Below, piece by piece: positions 27,015 to 34,914 of a DNA stretch of 64,000 bases. Made by a program: the position numbers and the translations under genes. Position 1 is the stretch's first letter, and each line of letters starts with the position of its first letter. The notes beneath the pieces are model-generated. The model was not told the DNA's origin. It was given only the letters and a program-made list of their open reading frames with translations, and did no database searches. The stretch comes from an uncultured Acetatifactor sp. GTDB lineage: Bacteria > Bacillota > Clostridia > Lachnospirales > Lachnospiraceae. The DNA lies in the NCBI GenBank assembly GCA_910584375.1, contig CAJUAH010000019.1, positions 1-64,000 of the forward strand. The letters are read 5' to 3'.

Positions 27015-27929
27015 ATGGATGTATTTCGTTTTCAGATTACGGAAGAATATGAGGGAGAGAGGATCGACAAATGCATGTCCATGCTGATGGATTCTCTCTC
27101 CCGCAGTTATATTCAGAAACTGATTAAGGACGGGCAGGTACAGGTCAATGACAGACCTGTCAAAAGCAGTTATCAGGTGCAGACGGAGGATGAGGTATGC
27201 TTTTCCCTGCCGGATTCCCGAGAGCCGGAAATATGTCCGGAGAATATTCCCTTGGATATATTGTATGAGGATCAGGATTTGCTGGTGGTCAATAAGCCCA
27301 AGCAGATGGTGGTGCATCCCGCCGCGGGGCATTACAGCGGCACACTGGTCAACGGTATCATGTATCACTGCGGCAGCGAACTGTCCGGGATCGGCGGGGT
27401 GCTGCGCCCCGGCATCGTCCACCGGATTGACATGGACACCACGGGTTCCCTGATTGTCTGCAAAAACGATAAGGCTCACAACAGCATTGCCGCACAGCTG
27501 AAGGAGCATTCCGTCACCCGGCGTTACCGGGCCATCTGCCACGGCGTAATACAGGAACAGGAGGGAACCGTGGACAAACCCATAGGCCGACATCCCACCG
27601 ATCGCAAAAAGATGGCTGTCAATGAGAAATGCGGCAGGCATGCCGTGACACATTTTCGGGTACTTCGCCGTTTTCGTGAATACACTTATATAGAGTGCGA
27701 GCTGGAGACGGGGCGTACCCATCAGATCAGGGTGCATATGGCCAGCATCGGTCATCCTCTGCTGGGAGATGAAGTATACGCGCAGGGAAGGAAATATCCC
27801 TTTTCCCTGCAGGGACAGACGCTTCACGCCATGACCATCGGATTTATCCACCCGTCCACCGGCGAATACCTGGAGATTGTAGCCCCACTGCCGGAATATT
27901 TTGAGCATTTACTGGAAATTTTGCAATAA
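27015..27929 (+). CDS. RluD-type 23S rRNA pseudouridine synthase
   Basis: This 304-residue RluA-family enzyme has an N-terminal S4 RNA-binding region (about 14-75). The catalytic motif HRIDMDTTGSLIVCKN contains the active Asp. The downstream RYRAICHG and ETGRTHQIRVHMASIGHPLLGD blocks are typical. It starts 3 bp after lspA. By context it is the RluD orthologue (helix 69 of 23S rRNA), but the exact target cannot be read from sequence. Confidence 0.9.
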   Translation: MDVFRFQITEEYEGERIDKCMSMLMDSLSRSYIQKLIKDGQVQVNDRPVKSSYQVQTEDEVCFSLPDSREPEICPENIPLDILYEDQDLLVVNKPKQMVVHPAAGHYSGTLVNGIMYHCGSELSGIGGVLRPGIVHRIDMDTTGSLIVCKNDKAHNSIAAQLKEHSVTRRYRAICHGVIQEQEGTVDKPIGRHPTDRKKMAVNEKCGRHAVTHFRVLRRFREYTYIECELETGRTHQIRVHMASIGHPLLGDEVYAQGRKYPFSLQGQTLHAMTIGFIHPSTGEYLEIVAPLPEYFEHLLEILQ

Positions 27930-27933
27930 TTTA

Positions 27934-27962
27934 TTGTTTTGCGTTTAAATTTGATGTATAAT
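27934..27962 (+). promoter_or_regulatory. Promoter of the cytidylate-kinase-like gene
   Basis: TTGTTT at 27934-27939 and TATAAT at 27957-27962 are 17 bp apart, just beyond the pseudouridine synthase stop. Confidence 0.65.
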
Positions 27963-28015
27963 AAGTACAGATAAATGCAAGCATTTATACTTTAAAGGGA
28001 AAGAGGGTTATGTGT

Positions 28016-28642
28016 ATGAATACTGTGATTACCATCGGACGTCAGTTTGGCTCTGCGGGACGGGAGATCGGAGAAAAATTAGCGGAATATTTCGGCATCA
28101 AATGCTATGACAAGGAACTGCTCAGCAGAGCGGCCCAGGAGAGCGGTTTCTGCGAGGAGATGATCCAGAACCACGATGAGCGGCCCACCAATTCCTTCTT
28201 ATACAATCTGGTGATGGATACCTATTCTTTTGGCTATAACGCCTCTTCCTTTGTGGATATGCCCATTAGCCATAAGGTATTTCTGGCGCAGTTTGACACG
28301 ATAAAGAAGATCGCGGATGAGGGCGGCTGCGTGATCGTGGGCCGTTGCGCGGATTATGCGCTGGCAGATTATGAGAACTGTATCCATCTGTTTATCTATG
28401 CGGACGAGGATACCAAGGTAAAGAGGATCATGCAGAAGTATGATCTGACCGAATCCAAGGCGAAGGACATGATCGTTAAAAAGGATAAGCAGCGCCAGAG
28501 CTATTACAATTACTATTCCTCCAAAAAATGGGGCCGGGCGGACAGCTACGATCTGTGCATCAACAGCAGCGTGCTGGGCGTGGAGGGTACGGTGAAACTG
28601 ATTATTCAGTATGTGGAGGATTTTGAGGCGAGAAAGAAATAG
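28016..28642 (+). CDS. Cytidylate kinase-like family protein
   Basis: This protein of about 208 residues belongs to the cytidylate-kinase-like family, with the P-loop variant TIGRQFGSAGREIGEKLAE at the N-terminus and a lid region KRIMQKYDLTESKAKDMI. Members are common in Lachnospiraceae in several copies. It is not the housekeeping Cmk and its substrate is unknown. I prefer ATG 28016, 8 bases after AGAGGG; ATG 28010 is only 2 bases from that site. Confidence 0.8.
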   Translation: MNTVITIGRQFGSAGREIGEKLAEYFGIKCYDKELLSRAAQESGFCEEMIQNHDERPTNSFLYNLVMDTYSFGYNASSFVDMPISHKVFLAQFDTIKKIADEGGCVIVGRCADYALADYENCIHLFIYADEDTKVKRIMQKYDLTESKAKDMIVKKDKQRQSYYNYYSSKKWGRADSYDLCINSSVLGVEGTVKLIIQYVEDFEARKK

Positions 28643-28664
28643 ACAGAATAAACCAAATTTTTTC

Positions 28665-28693
28665 TTGACAAATAAGGCACCTCATGCTATTAT
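28665..28693 (+). promoter_or_regulatory. Extended -10 promoter of the rplU operon
   Basis: TTGACA at 28665-28670 and TATTAT at 28688-28693 have a 17-bp spacer and a TG dinucleotide one base before the -10. An overlapping TATAAT at 28691 is the alternative -10. Confidence 0.75.
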
Positions 28694-28699
28694 AATCCA

Positions 28700-28805
28700 G
28701 TATGCCGCATAACTAGGTAAAAGTGTGTCCATTTGTGACGCCACCAAAGTTAGCGAGTAAGAACAAAAGTATTTCATGCTGGAGTTCATGAATAGGAGGT
28801 GCCTT
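28700..28805 (+). promoter_or_regulatory. 5' leader of rplU, candidate L21 leader RNA
   Basis: About 105 nt separate the predicted transcription start from the rplU ATG. In Firmicutes this place usually holds the L21 leader, a structured RNA through which L21 is thought to regulate its own operon. I cannot fold it reliably by eye, so the identification rests mainly on position. The ribosome site AGGAGGT at 28794-28800 overlaps AGGTGCCTT (28797-28805), the exact reverse complement of AAGGCACCT in the promoter spacer (28674-28682). Confidence 0.5.
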
Positions 28806-29111
28806 ATGTACGCAATTATTGCAACAGGTGGAAAGCAGTACAAAGTTTCTGAGGGAGATGTGATCAAGGTTGAGAAACTCGACGCAGAGGCTGGCGATAC
28901 TGTTACTTTTGACCAAGTGATCGCAGTAAGTGACGCTGCCCTTAAGGTTGGCGCGGATGTGGCTAACGCCACTGTAGCAGCTACCGTTATGGAGCAGGGC
29001 AGAGGTAAGAAGGTTATTGTATACAAATACAAGAGAAAAACCGGTTACCACAAGAAAAACGGTCATAGACAAGCATACACGCAGGTTAAGATTGACAAGA
29101 TTAACGCTTAA
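28806..29111 (+). CDS. rplU: 50S ribosomal protein L21
   Basis: This 101-residue ribosomal protein is recognised by YAIIATGGKQYKVSEGDVI and the C-terminal KYKRKTGYHKKNGHRQ block. The start at 28806 follows AGGAGGT by 5 bases; the upstream in-frame ATGs are not used. It is first in the rplU-prp-rpmA operon. Confidence 0.98.
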   Translation: MYAIIATGGKQYKVSEGDVIKVEKLDAEAGDTVTFDQVIAVSDAALKVGADVANATVAATVMEQGRGKKVIVYKYKRKTGYHKKNGHRQAYTQVKIDKINA

Positions 29112-29126
29112 TGTAAGTGGACGATT

Positions 29127-29459
29127 ATGACGACAGTAGTGATTTGCAGGACAAAAGCACAGCGGTATACGGGTTTTACCTGTATGGGTCACGCGGAGTA
29201 CGCGAAACCCGGTAAACCGGATATTCTGTGCGCATCCATATCCGTGCTGGTGATCAATACCATCAACTCTTTGGAGGAACTGGCGGGGGAAACCTTACAG
29301 GTAGATTCTGACGGGGAGACGGGTTATATCCGGTGCAGGATAGAGAGCGACCTGCAGGAGAAGTCCATCTTATTGATGGATTCCATGGTGTTTGGCTTGC
29401 GGCAGCTTGCCAGTACCTACGGAGAAAAGTATCTTACTTTAAAGTTTGAGGAGGTGTAA
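29127..29459 (+). CDS. prp: Ribosomal-processing cysteine protease Prp
   Basis: This 110-residue cysteine protease removes the N-terminal extension of ribosomal protein L27. Catalytic His22 (MGHAEYA) and Cys35 (DILCASIS) are present with the standard spacing. It lies between L21 and L27, where it must be if L27 is extended, and L27 in this window does carry the cleavage site. Confidence 0.95.
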   Translation: MTTVVICRTKAQRYTGFTCMGHAEYAKPGKPDILCASISVLVINTINSLEELAGETLQVDSDGETGYIRCRIESDLQEKSILLMDSMVFGLRQLASTYGEKYLTLKFEEV

Positions 29460-29462
29460 GTC

Positions 29463-29747
29463 ATGTTGCATATGAACCTTCAATTCTTCGCTCATAAAAA
29501 GGGTGTCGGTTCTACCAAGAACGGCAGAGACTCCGAGTCCAAGAGACTTGGCGCGAAGAGAGCTGACGGACAGTTCGTAAAGGCCGGTAACATTCTGTAC
29601 AGACAGCGTGGTACCAAGATTCATCCCGGTGTAAATGTGGGCATCGGCGGCGATGACACATTGTTTGCGCTGGTGGACGGCGTTTTGAGATTCGAGAGAA
29701 AAGGCAGGGACAAGAAACAGGCTTCTGTATATCCTGTCGAGCAGTAA
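29463..29747 (+). CDS. rpmA: 50S ribosomal protein L27 (Prp-processed form)
   Basis: This 94-residue ribosomal protein near the peptidyl-transferase centre begins MLHMNLQFFAHKKG. The first nine residues are the Firmicute-type extension, with the LQFF/AHKKG site cut by Prp. The ATG at 29472 is an alternative start that leaves the cleavage motif intact. Three bases separate it from prp. Confidence 0.97.
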   Translation: MLHMNLQFFAHKKGVGSTKNGRDSESKRLGAKRADGQFVKAGNILYRQRGTKIHPGVNVGIGGDDTLFALVDGVLRFERKGRDKKQASVYPVEQ

Positions 29748-29773
29748 TGCTGCGTATCGGACATAGTCACGCG

Positions 29774-29814
29774 AGGCTTCAAACATATTTTTTTGTTTGA
29801 AGCCTTTAATTATT
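29774..29814 (+). terminator. Intrinsic terminator after rpmA
   Basis: AGGCTTCAAAC (29774-29784) pairs perfectly with GTTTGAAGCCT (29795-29805). The loop is T-rich and TTTAATTATT follows. It separates the ribosomal operon from obgE. Confidence 0.82.
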
Positions 29815-29831
29815 AAGAGGAGTAAAACCGG

Positions 29832-31127
29832 ATGTTTGCAGACAGAGCGACTATATATGTAAAGAGCGGCAAGGGCGGGGACGGACATGTGTCGTTCCGC
29901 AGGGAAAAATATGTTCCCAACGGCGGCCCGGACGGTGGAGACGGCGGTCATGGCGGGGATGTGATCTTCCGTGTGGACGAGGGGATGAATACTCTGGCGG
30001 ATTACCGTCATGTGCGCAAATACAAAGCGGAGGACGGCGAAATCGGCGGCAAAAGGAACTGTCACGGGAAAAACGGACAGAGCATCGTATTGAAGGTGCC
30101 TTCGGGAACCGTGATAAAAGAGGCGGAGACGGGGAAAGTCATCGCGGATATGTCCGGCGATACCAGGGAAGTTGTTCTGTTAAAGGGCGGCAGAGGCGGC
30201 AACGGCAACCAGCACTATGCCACCAGTACCATGCAGGCTCCCAAATATGCCCAGCCCGGGCAGCCCGCCCAGGAACTGACGTTGCTTTTGGAGTTGAAGG
30301 TCATTGCGGATGTGGGGCTGGTTGGTTTCCCCAATGTGGGAAAATCCACTCTTCTGTCCAGAGTGAGCAATGCGCAGCCCAAGATCGCCAACTATCATTT
30401 TACCACGCTCACCCCCAATCTGGGCGTGGTGGATCTGGAGGACGCCAGAGGCTTTGTCATTGCGGATATTCCCGGTCTGATCGAGGGCGCTTCCCAGGGT
30501 GCAGGTCTGGGACATGAATTTCTGCGTCACATTGAGCGTACCAAAGTCATCATTCACATTGTGGATGCGGCGGGAACGGAAGGACGCGACCCCATAGCGG
30601 ATATATATGCCATCAACAAAGAATTGGAAAACTATAACGCGGATATCTCCAAACGTCCCCAGGTAATAGCGGCCAACAAGATTGACGCCATATATTCCAC
30701 TGAGGAAAGCGACCCGCTGGCAGCGCTGAAAGCGGAATTTGAGCCGAAGGGCATTCCCGTATATCCCATATCCGCCATCAGCGGCCAGGGCTTGAAAGAA
30801 CTGCTGTATCACGTCCGGGAAATGTTAGACGGTCTGGATCAGGAACCCACCGTCTTCGCGCAGGAATATTTTCCGGAGGAGGAGAGGGTTTCCGACAGAG
30901 ATATGCCCTATACCGTTGTATACGATCAGGATGCGGACGAATATGTGGTGGAAGGCCCCCGCATTGAAAAAATGCTGGGATATACCAATCTGGAGAGCGA
31001 GAAAGGTTTCACCTTTTTCCAGAATTTCCTGCGCGACAACGGTATATTGCAGGAGTTGGAACAGTTAGGGATCGAAGAGGGCGACACCGTCAGAATGTAT
31101 GGCCTTAGTTTCGATTATTACAAATAG
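29832..31127 (+). CDS. obgE: Obg family GTPase (ObgE/CgtA)
   Basis: This 431-residue ribosome-associated GTPase has the glycine-rich Obg fold at the N-terminus (VKSGKGGDGHVSFRREK and the GGDGGHGG region), a G domain with GFPNVGKSTLL and DIPGLIEGA, and an OCT domain at the C-terminus (from about 350). It acts in 50S assembly and stress signalling. An AGAGGAG ribosome site lies upstream. Confidence 0.98.
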   Translation: MFADRATIYVKSGKGGDGHVSFRREKYVPNGGPDGGDGGHGGDVIFRVDEGMNTLADYRHVRKYKAEDGEIGGKRNCHGKNGQSIVLKVPSGTVIKEAETGKVIADMSGDTREVVLLKGGRGGNGNQHYATSTMQAPKYAQPGQPAQELTLLLELKVIADVGLVGFPNVGKSTLLSRVSNAQPKIANYHFTTLTPNLGVVDLEDARGFVIADIPGLIEGASQGAGLGHEFLRHIERTKVIIHIVDAAGTEGRDPIADIYAINKELENYNADISKRPQVIAANKIDAIYSTEESDPLAALKAEFEPKGIPVYPISAISGQGLKELLYHVREMLDGLDQEPTVFAQEYFPEEERVSDRDMPYTVVYDQDADEYVVEGPRIEKMLGYTNLESEKGFTFFQNFLRDNGILQELEQLGIEEGDTVRMYGLSFDYYK

Positions 31128-31140
31128 ATGGAGGAATATG

Positions 31141-31428
31141 ATGACAAGTAAACAGAGAGCATATTTAAAAAGCCTTGCCAGCAGTCTGGATCCTGTTTTT
31201 CAGGTGGGCAAATCCAGTCTGACTCCGCAGGTGACGGAGGCGATCGGAGAGGCTTTCCATACCAGGGAGCTGCTCAAGGTCGCCGTATTGAAGAACTGTA
31301 TGGACGATCCCAAAGAGATCGCGGAAATGATCGCGGAGCGCACCCATTCCCAGGTAGTGCAGGTGATCGGGAAAAAGATCGTGCTGTACAAGCCTGATCG
31401 GGATAACCCCAGGATTCAACTGCCCTGA
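31141..31428 (+). CDS. yhbY: YhbY-type CRM-domain RNA-binding protein
   Basis: This 95-residue protein is a single CRM domain: KQRAYLKSLASSLDPVFQVGKSSLT, HTRELLKVAVLKNC and VVQVIGKKIVLYK. Family members bind pre-50S particles. ATG 31141 is 6 bases after GGAGG, better than ATG 31138 (3 bases). It follows obgE by 13 bp and precedes nadD, the usual order. Confidence 0.93.
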   Translation: MTSKQRAYLKSLASSLDPVFQVGKSSLTPQVTEAIGEAFHTRELLKVAVLKNCMDDPKEIAEMIAERTHSQVVQVIGKKIVLYKPDRDNPRIQLP

Positions 31429-31577
31429 TTCATCTGCCCATGTTTTACCGCAGCCCTACAGTATGTTGGAAATGTGACGCACATCTGACGGAAAACATGT
31501 TACAAACGCGCTCCAGAGTGTACTCTGACCGGAATAGAAATGGCATAACACATCAAGCGGCCATAGGAGGAAACTGT

Positions 31578-32204
31578 ATGGCAGATATAGAAAGCTGGAA
31601 AAAAACAGGAATTGTGGGTGGAACCTTCAATCCTATACATATGGGACATCTTCTGCTGGGGCAGTGGGCCATGGAAGAGGCCGGACTTGACGGCGTGGCT
31701 TTTATTCCCACAGGCAGTTCCTATATGAAAGACCGGAGCGAAATACTGCCCGGAGAAAAGCGGCTTGCCATGACAAAGCTCGCAGTCTCCGGCAACGACC
31801 GCTTTTGCTGCCTGGATTTGGAGATGAAACGGGAGGGCAACACTTACACTTACGAGACGCTTCAAGAGTTGCATTCCATGTATCCCGGGACGCGGCTGTA
31901 TTTTATCGTGGGGGCCGACTGCCTTTTCTCCATAGAAAACTGGTACAGGCCGGAAAGTATCTTTCAGCACTGTTCATTGCTGGCGGCGTCCCGCAACGGT
32001 ACGCCCATGGAAACGCTGGAACAGAAACGCCGGGAACTGGAAAAGCGCTACGGGGCGGATATCCTGTTGCTGTCTTTCCTCAATATGGAGATATCTTCTA
32101 CGGAAATCCGCCGCCGTCTCGCCCATGGCCGAAGCATTCAATATCTGGTGCCCGATCCGGTGAGAGAGTATATCGAGAGGAATCACTGTTATGAAAGAAT
32201 ATGA
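31578..32204 (+). CDS. nadD: Nicotinate-nucleotide adenylyltransferase
   Basis: This 208-residue enzyme makes deamido-NAD from nicotinate mononucleotide and ATP. Motifs are GGTFNPIHMGHL and SSTEIRRRL. The start at 31578 follows AGGAGGAAACTGT. The open frame runs 46 codons further upstream but without conservation or a ribosome site. The stop overlaps the yqeK start (ATGA). Confidence 0.95.
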   Translation: MADIESWKKTGIVGGTFNPIHMGHLLLGQWAMEEAGLDGVAFIPTGSSYMKDRSEILPGEKRLAMTKLAVSGNDRFCCLDLEMKREGNTYTYETLQELHSMYPGTRLYFIVGADCLFSIENWYRPESIFQHCSLLAASRNGTPMETLEQKRRELEKRYGADILLLSFLNMEISSTEIRRRLAHGRSIQYLVPDPVREYIERNHCYERI

Positions 32205-32851
32205 AGGAAACTGCGAACCTGAGGTATACCGCATTGAAATCAAAAGAATCAAATAAGCATGAATCAAAAAAATACGATTTGAGTAAATTAAGAAAAGAAA
32301 TATCCAAGGTGCAGGACAATAAACGCTTTGAGCATACCCTGAGCGTGGCTTATACGGCTGCCAATCTGGCCGCCTGCCACGGAGCGGACATCGAACATGC
32401 GCTGATCGCGGGGATACTGCATGATTGCGCCAAGTGTCTGTCTGACGAAAAACTGTTAAGTATATGCGAAGAACACCATCTGCAGACCAGCCGGGAAGAG
32501 CGTCAAAAACCTTCTCTGCTCCATGCCAAAGTGGGCAGCTATCTGGCCGAGAAAAAATACCATGTTGAGAATCCTGATATTTTGAACGCCATTCGCAATC
32601 ACACTACAGGGCGGCCTGACATGTCCTTATTGGAAAAGATCGTCTTTGTTGCGGATTATATGGAACCGGGGCGCAGACAGGCTCCGCGGCTGGAACAGAT
32701 TCGCCGGACGGCTTTTGCCGATCTGAACCAGGCGGTATTGATGATTCTGGAGGATACGCTGGAGTATCTGCGCGGCAGTGACACCGTGATAGATCAGACA
32801 ACGCAGGAAACCTATGATTACTATAAAACTGCTTATTTATCCAGATGGTGA
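32201..32851 (+). CDS. yqeK: YqeK-type HD-domain Ap4A hydrolase
   Basis: This 216-residue HD-domain phosphohydrolase has EHTLSVAYTAANLAACHG and ILHDCAKCLSDEKL, giving the H...HD metal site of YqeK, a symmetrical diadenosine-tetraphosphate hydrolase. The N-terminus has about 25 extra Lys/Ser-rich residues before the domain. It is coupled to nadD by a 4-bp overlap. Confidence 0.93.
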   Translation: MKETANLRYTALKSKESNKHESKKYDLSKLRKEISKVQDNKRFEHTLSVAYTAANLAACHGADIEHALIAGILHDCAKCLSDEKLLSICEEHHLQTSREERQKPSLLHAKVGSYLAEKKYHVENPDILNAIRNHTTGRPDMSLLEKIVFVADYMEPGRRQAPRLEQIRRTAFADLNQAVLMILEDTLEYLRGSDTVIDQTTQETYDYYKTAYLSRW

Positions 32852-32882
32852 CATAATGAATATATCAAATGGAGGAAGAAAT

Positions 32883-33248
32883 ATGAATACATCGAAAGAA
32901 ATTGCCAGACTTGCCATAGAGGCGCTGGAAGACAAGAAGGCGGAGGATATCAAGATCATCGATATCAGCGAACTTTCCGTTATAGCGGATTATTTTATCA
33001 TTGCGGGGGGCAGCAACCGCAGCCAGATACAGGCGCTCAGCGATAACGTGGAGGAAAAGCTGGGCCGCGCAGGTCATCCCAAAAAGCAGGTGGAAGGCTA
33101 TGATACCGCCAACTGGATATTGATGGATTTCGGCGATGTGATCGTACATGTGTTTGACAAGGAGAACCGGCTGCTGTATGATCTGGAACGCATCTGGCGG
33201 GACGGCAAACAGGTATCAAAGGAAGATTTATCCGATCAGAATCTGTAA
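32883..33248 (+). CDS. rsfS: Ribosomal silencing factor RsfS
   Basis: This 121-residue protein binds L14 and blocks subunit joining under starvation. Recognised by ELSVIADYFIIAGGSNRSQIQ and NWILMDFGDVIVHVFD. The start at 32883 follows GGAGGAAGAAAT. In many Clostridia an LCP (LytR) gene lies between yqeK and rsfS; here it is absent. Confidence 0.95.
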   Translation: MNTSKEIARLAIEALEDKKAEDIKIIDISELSVIADYFIIAGGSNRSQIQALSDNVEEKLGRAGHPKKQVEGYDTANWILMDFGDVIVHVFDKENRLLYDLERIWRDGKQVSKEDLSDQNL

Positions 33249-33257
33249 GCGGATATA

Positions 33258-33298
33258 AAAACAGTGGTTACTTTTATGAAAAAGATAACCACTGTTTT
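33258..33298. terminator. Bidirectional terminator between rsfS and a DUF378 gene
   Basis: AAAACAGTGGTTA (33258-33270) pairs perfectly over 13 bp with TAACCACTGTTTT (33286-33298), giving a U-tract on both strands. It serves the convergent genes on either side. Confidence 0.85.
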
Positions 33299-33323
33299 CT
33301 TCATATTGCGGCGAAACGACGCG

Positions 33324-33542
33324 TTATGCCGCATCTCCACGGCCGTTTCCAAGATGCATATAAAAGGTGATCAGGTATAATCCGCAAAGTCCTACGATCA
33401 CGTAGACTATTCTGGATAACCAGGACATATCACCAAAAATAAAGGCCACCAGGTCAAATCTAAACAGGCCGATCAGCGCCCAGTTAAGGGCGCCGATAAT
33501 GACAATGGTCAAAGCCGTGCCGTCCAAATATTTGTTCCCCAT
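33324..33542 (-). CDS. DUF378 small membrane protein
   Basis: This 72-residue protein has two membrane helices with the family pattern ALTIVIIGALNWALIGLFRFD and VYVIVGLCGLYLITFY. The start MGNKYLDG at 33542 follows GGAGGAGATCAT, so the nine upstream codons are excluded. DUF378 proteins are widespread and of unknown function. Confidence 0.85.
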   Translation of the reverse strand: MGNKYLDGTALTIVIIGALNWALIGLFRFDLVAFIFGDMSWLSRIVYVIVGLCGLYLITFYMHLGNGRGDAA

Positions 33543-33629
33543 ATGATCTCCTCCATTCCATATAGTCACAACAACAGGATACTGAATCCCATATTCTATT
33601 GTGTCCCTGCAACGGAGAAATATGTATGA

Positions 33630-34247
33630 TCAACGGTAAAAACGAAATACGCCAAACACTTTTCCCAAAATCTGGCAATCATCAACAATGATCGGCTCCA
33701 TGGTATCGTTCTCAGGCTGCAGCCGCACATGTCCGTCCTCTCTGTAAAAAGTCTTGACTGTGGCGGAATCATCCACCAGTGCCACCACCATATCTCCGTT
33801 GGCGGCAGTGTTGCAGCAGTTGACAAATATGCGGTCTCCGTTGAAAATGCCGACATTGATCATGGAATCTCCCTTTACTTTTAATATGAAAGACTCGCCT
33901 CTGGGCACCACATCCGCCGGTATGGGAAAATACTCTTCAATATTTTCCTGGGCCAGAATCGGCTGTCCGGCCGCCACCTGTCCCACCACGGGAATACTTA
34001 CCATCTCGGTGCGCACCATCTGAAAATTGTCGTCGCAGATCTCGATGGCTCTGGGCTTGGTAGGATCACGGCGGATATATCCGTTCTTTTCCAGCGTTTC
34101 CAGATGGGAATGCACGGAAGAGGTGGACTTTAAATGCACCGTCTCACAGATCTCCCGGACTGTGGGCGGATAACCTTTTTTTAAGATCTCCTCCTTGATA
34201 TAATCCAAAATTTCCTGCTGTTTACCTGTTATCTTGCCATAGCCCAT
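33630..34247 (-). CDS. lexA: SOS repressor LexA
   Basis: This 205-residue repressor of the DNA damage regulon has an N-terminal winged helix (TVREICETVHLKSTSSVHSHLETLE), cleavage site Ala93-Gly94 in VAAGQP, and catalytic dyad Ser128 (GDSM) and Lys165 (ATVK). I reject the longer start at 34295 because the probable -10 box (34296-34301) touches that ATG. The start at 34247 has CGGAGG 9 bases upstream and gives the usual length. The divergent yneA-like gene shares the operator region. Confidence 0.95.
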   Translation of the reverse strand: MGYGKITGKQQEILDYIKEEILKKGYPPTVREICETVHLKSTSSVHSHLETLEKNGYIRRDPTKPRAIEICDDNFQMVRTEMVSIPVVGQVAAGQPILAQENIEEYFPIPADVVPRGESFILKVKGDSMINVGIFNGDRIFVNCCNTAANGDMVVALVDDSATVKTFYREDGHVRLQPENDTMEPIIVDDCQILGKVFGVFRFYR

Positions 34248-34295
34248 CCGAATGGTCCTCCGTTTCTCAAAAACTGTTTTCAGTGACTTTTTCAT

Positions 34296-34325
34296 ATTAT
34301 AACATAGAAAATCTCAAAAAGCAAA
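34296..34325 (-). promoter_or_regulatory. lexA promoter
   Basis: Reading the minus strand, TTTGCT (34325-34320) and TATAAT (34301-34296) have an 18-bp spacer. The -35 side overlaps the half-conserved LexA box at 34323-34334. Confidence 0.6.
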
Positions 34326-34347
34326 CATATATTCCAAAAATATGTTC
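34323..34347. promoter_or_regulatory. Two weak LexA boxes on the lexA side
   Basis: AAACATATATTC (34323-34334) and AAAAATATGTTC (34336-34347) each differ from GAAC-N4-GTTC at two positions. They suggest weak autoregulation of lexA. Inference from consensus matching. Confidence 0.45.
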
Positions 34348-34355
34348 GATTCCGC

Positions 34356-34384
34356 TTGACAAAAGAATGTACGTTCGATATAAT
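34356..34384 (+). promoter_or_regulatory. Promoter of the yneA-like SOS gene
   Basis: TTGACA at 34356-34361 and TATAAT at 34379-34384 have a 17-bp spacer. The spacer contains a LexA box, so repressor binding would directly block RNA polymerase. Confidence 0.85.
34365..34376. promoter_or_regulatory. LexA (SOS) box inside the yneA-like promoter
   Basis: GAATGTACGTTC differs from GAAC-N4-GTTC at one base and sits between the -35 and -10 elements. Confidence 0.75.
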
Positions 34385-34393
34385 ATAGAAAAA

Positions 34394-34405
34394 GAACAAA
34401 CGTTC
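34394..34405. promoter_or_regulatory. Consensus LexA (SOS) box
   Basis: GAACAAACGTTC matches GAAC-N4-GTTC exactly. It lies about 10 bp beyond the -10 box, near the transcription start. Confidence 0.85.
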
Positions 34406-34489
34406 CGAACGGATTTTCTGGAGACAGGCACAAAAGCAATAAAATTGTAAATAAAATTCTAATAGAAGAAACAGACGGGAGGACTTGAG

Positions 34490-34873
34490 ATGAGCCGGAC
34501 TGCATACATCACAGAGAGAGAACGAAAAAACTATCAGAGGAAGGTCAGAAGACAGCGGGAGATCCACCGCATATTCATATTGGCAGGCATTACTTTTGTT
34601 CTGGTGCTTGCGTTCACGCTTTCCTACCATGCCCTGCTGGCCCACGCCAACACGGGATTGCAGGATATCTCCTACAAATATTATACCAGTATTCAGATAC
34701 AACCGGGAGATACTCTGTGGGAGCTTGCCGACCGATATGCCGACAGTGAACACTATGACAGCCATGCCCAATATATGGAAGAAGTCATTCGCATGAACCA
34801 TTTGTCCGGAGAGAGAGTTTACGCCGGAGACTATCTGATTCTCCCATATTATTCAGACGAGTTTATACAGTAG
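34490..34873 (+). CDS. YneA-like SOS cell division suppressor (TM plus LysM)
   Basis: This 127-residue protein has a basic cytoplasmic N-terminus (1-27), one membrane helix (about 28-46) and a C-terminal LysM-type domain (about 65-122) with IQPGDTLWELADRYA and GERVYAGDYLILPYY. This is the layout of Bacillus YneA, an SOS-induced division inhibitor encoded divergently from lexA. The position, promoter and two strong LexA boxes agree. Sequence similarity outside the architecture cannot be judged, so it is called functionally YneA-like. A GGGAGG site lies upstream. Confidence 0.85.
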   Translation: MSRTAYITERERKNYQRKVRRQREIHRIFILAGITFVLVLAFTLSYHALLAHANTGLQDISYKYYTSIQIQPGDTLWELADRYADSEHYDSHAQYMEEVIRMNHLSGERVYAGDYLILPYYSDEFIQ

Positions 34874-34914
34874 GGGCTGCGCCTGACAAAATTTCACCCG
34901 AAAAGGAGTATGGA

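Noticed and set aside
31440..31577. Longer start for nadD
   Set aside because: The conserved family start and AGGAGG site are at 31578; the upstream codons have no similarity to NadD.
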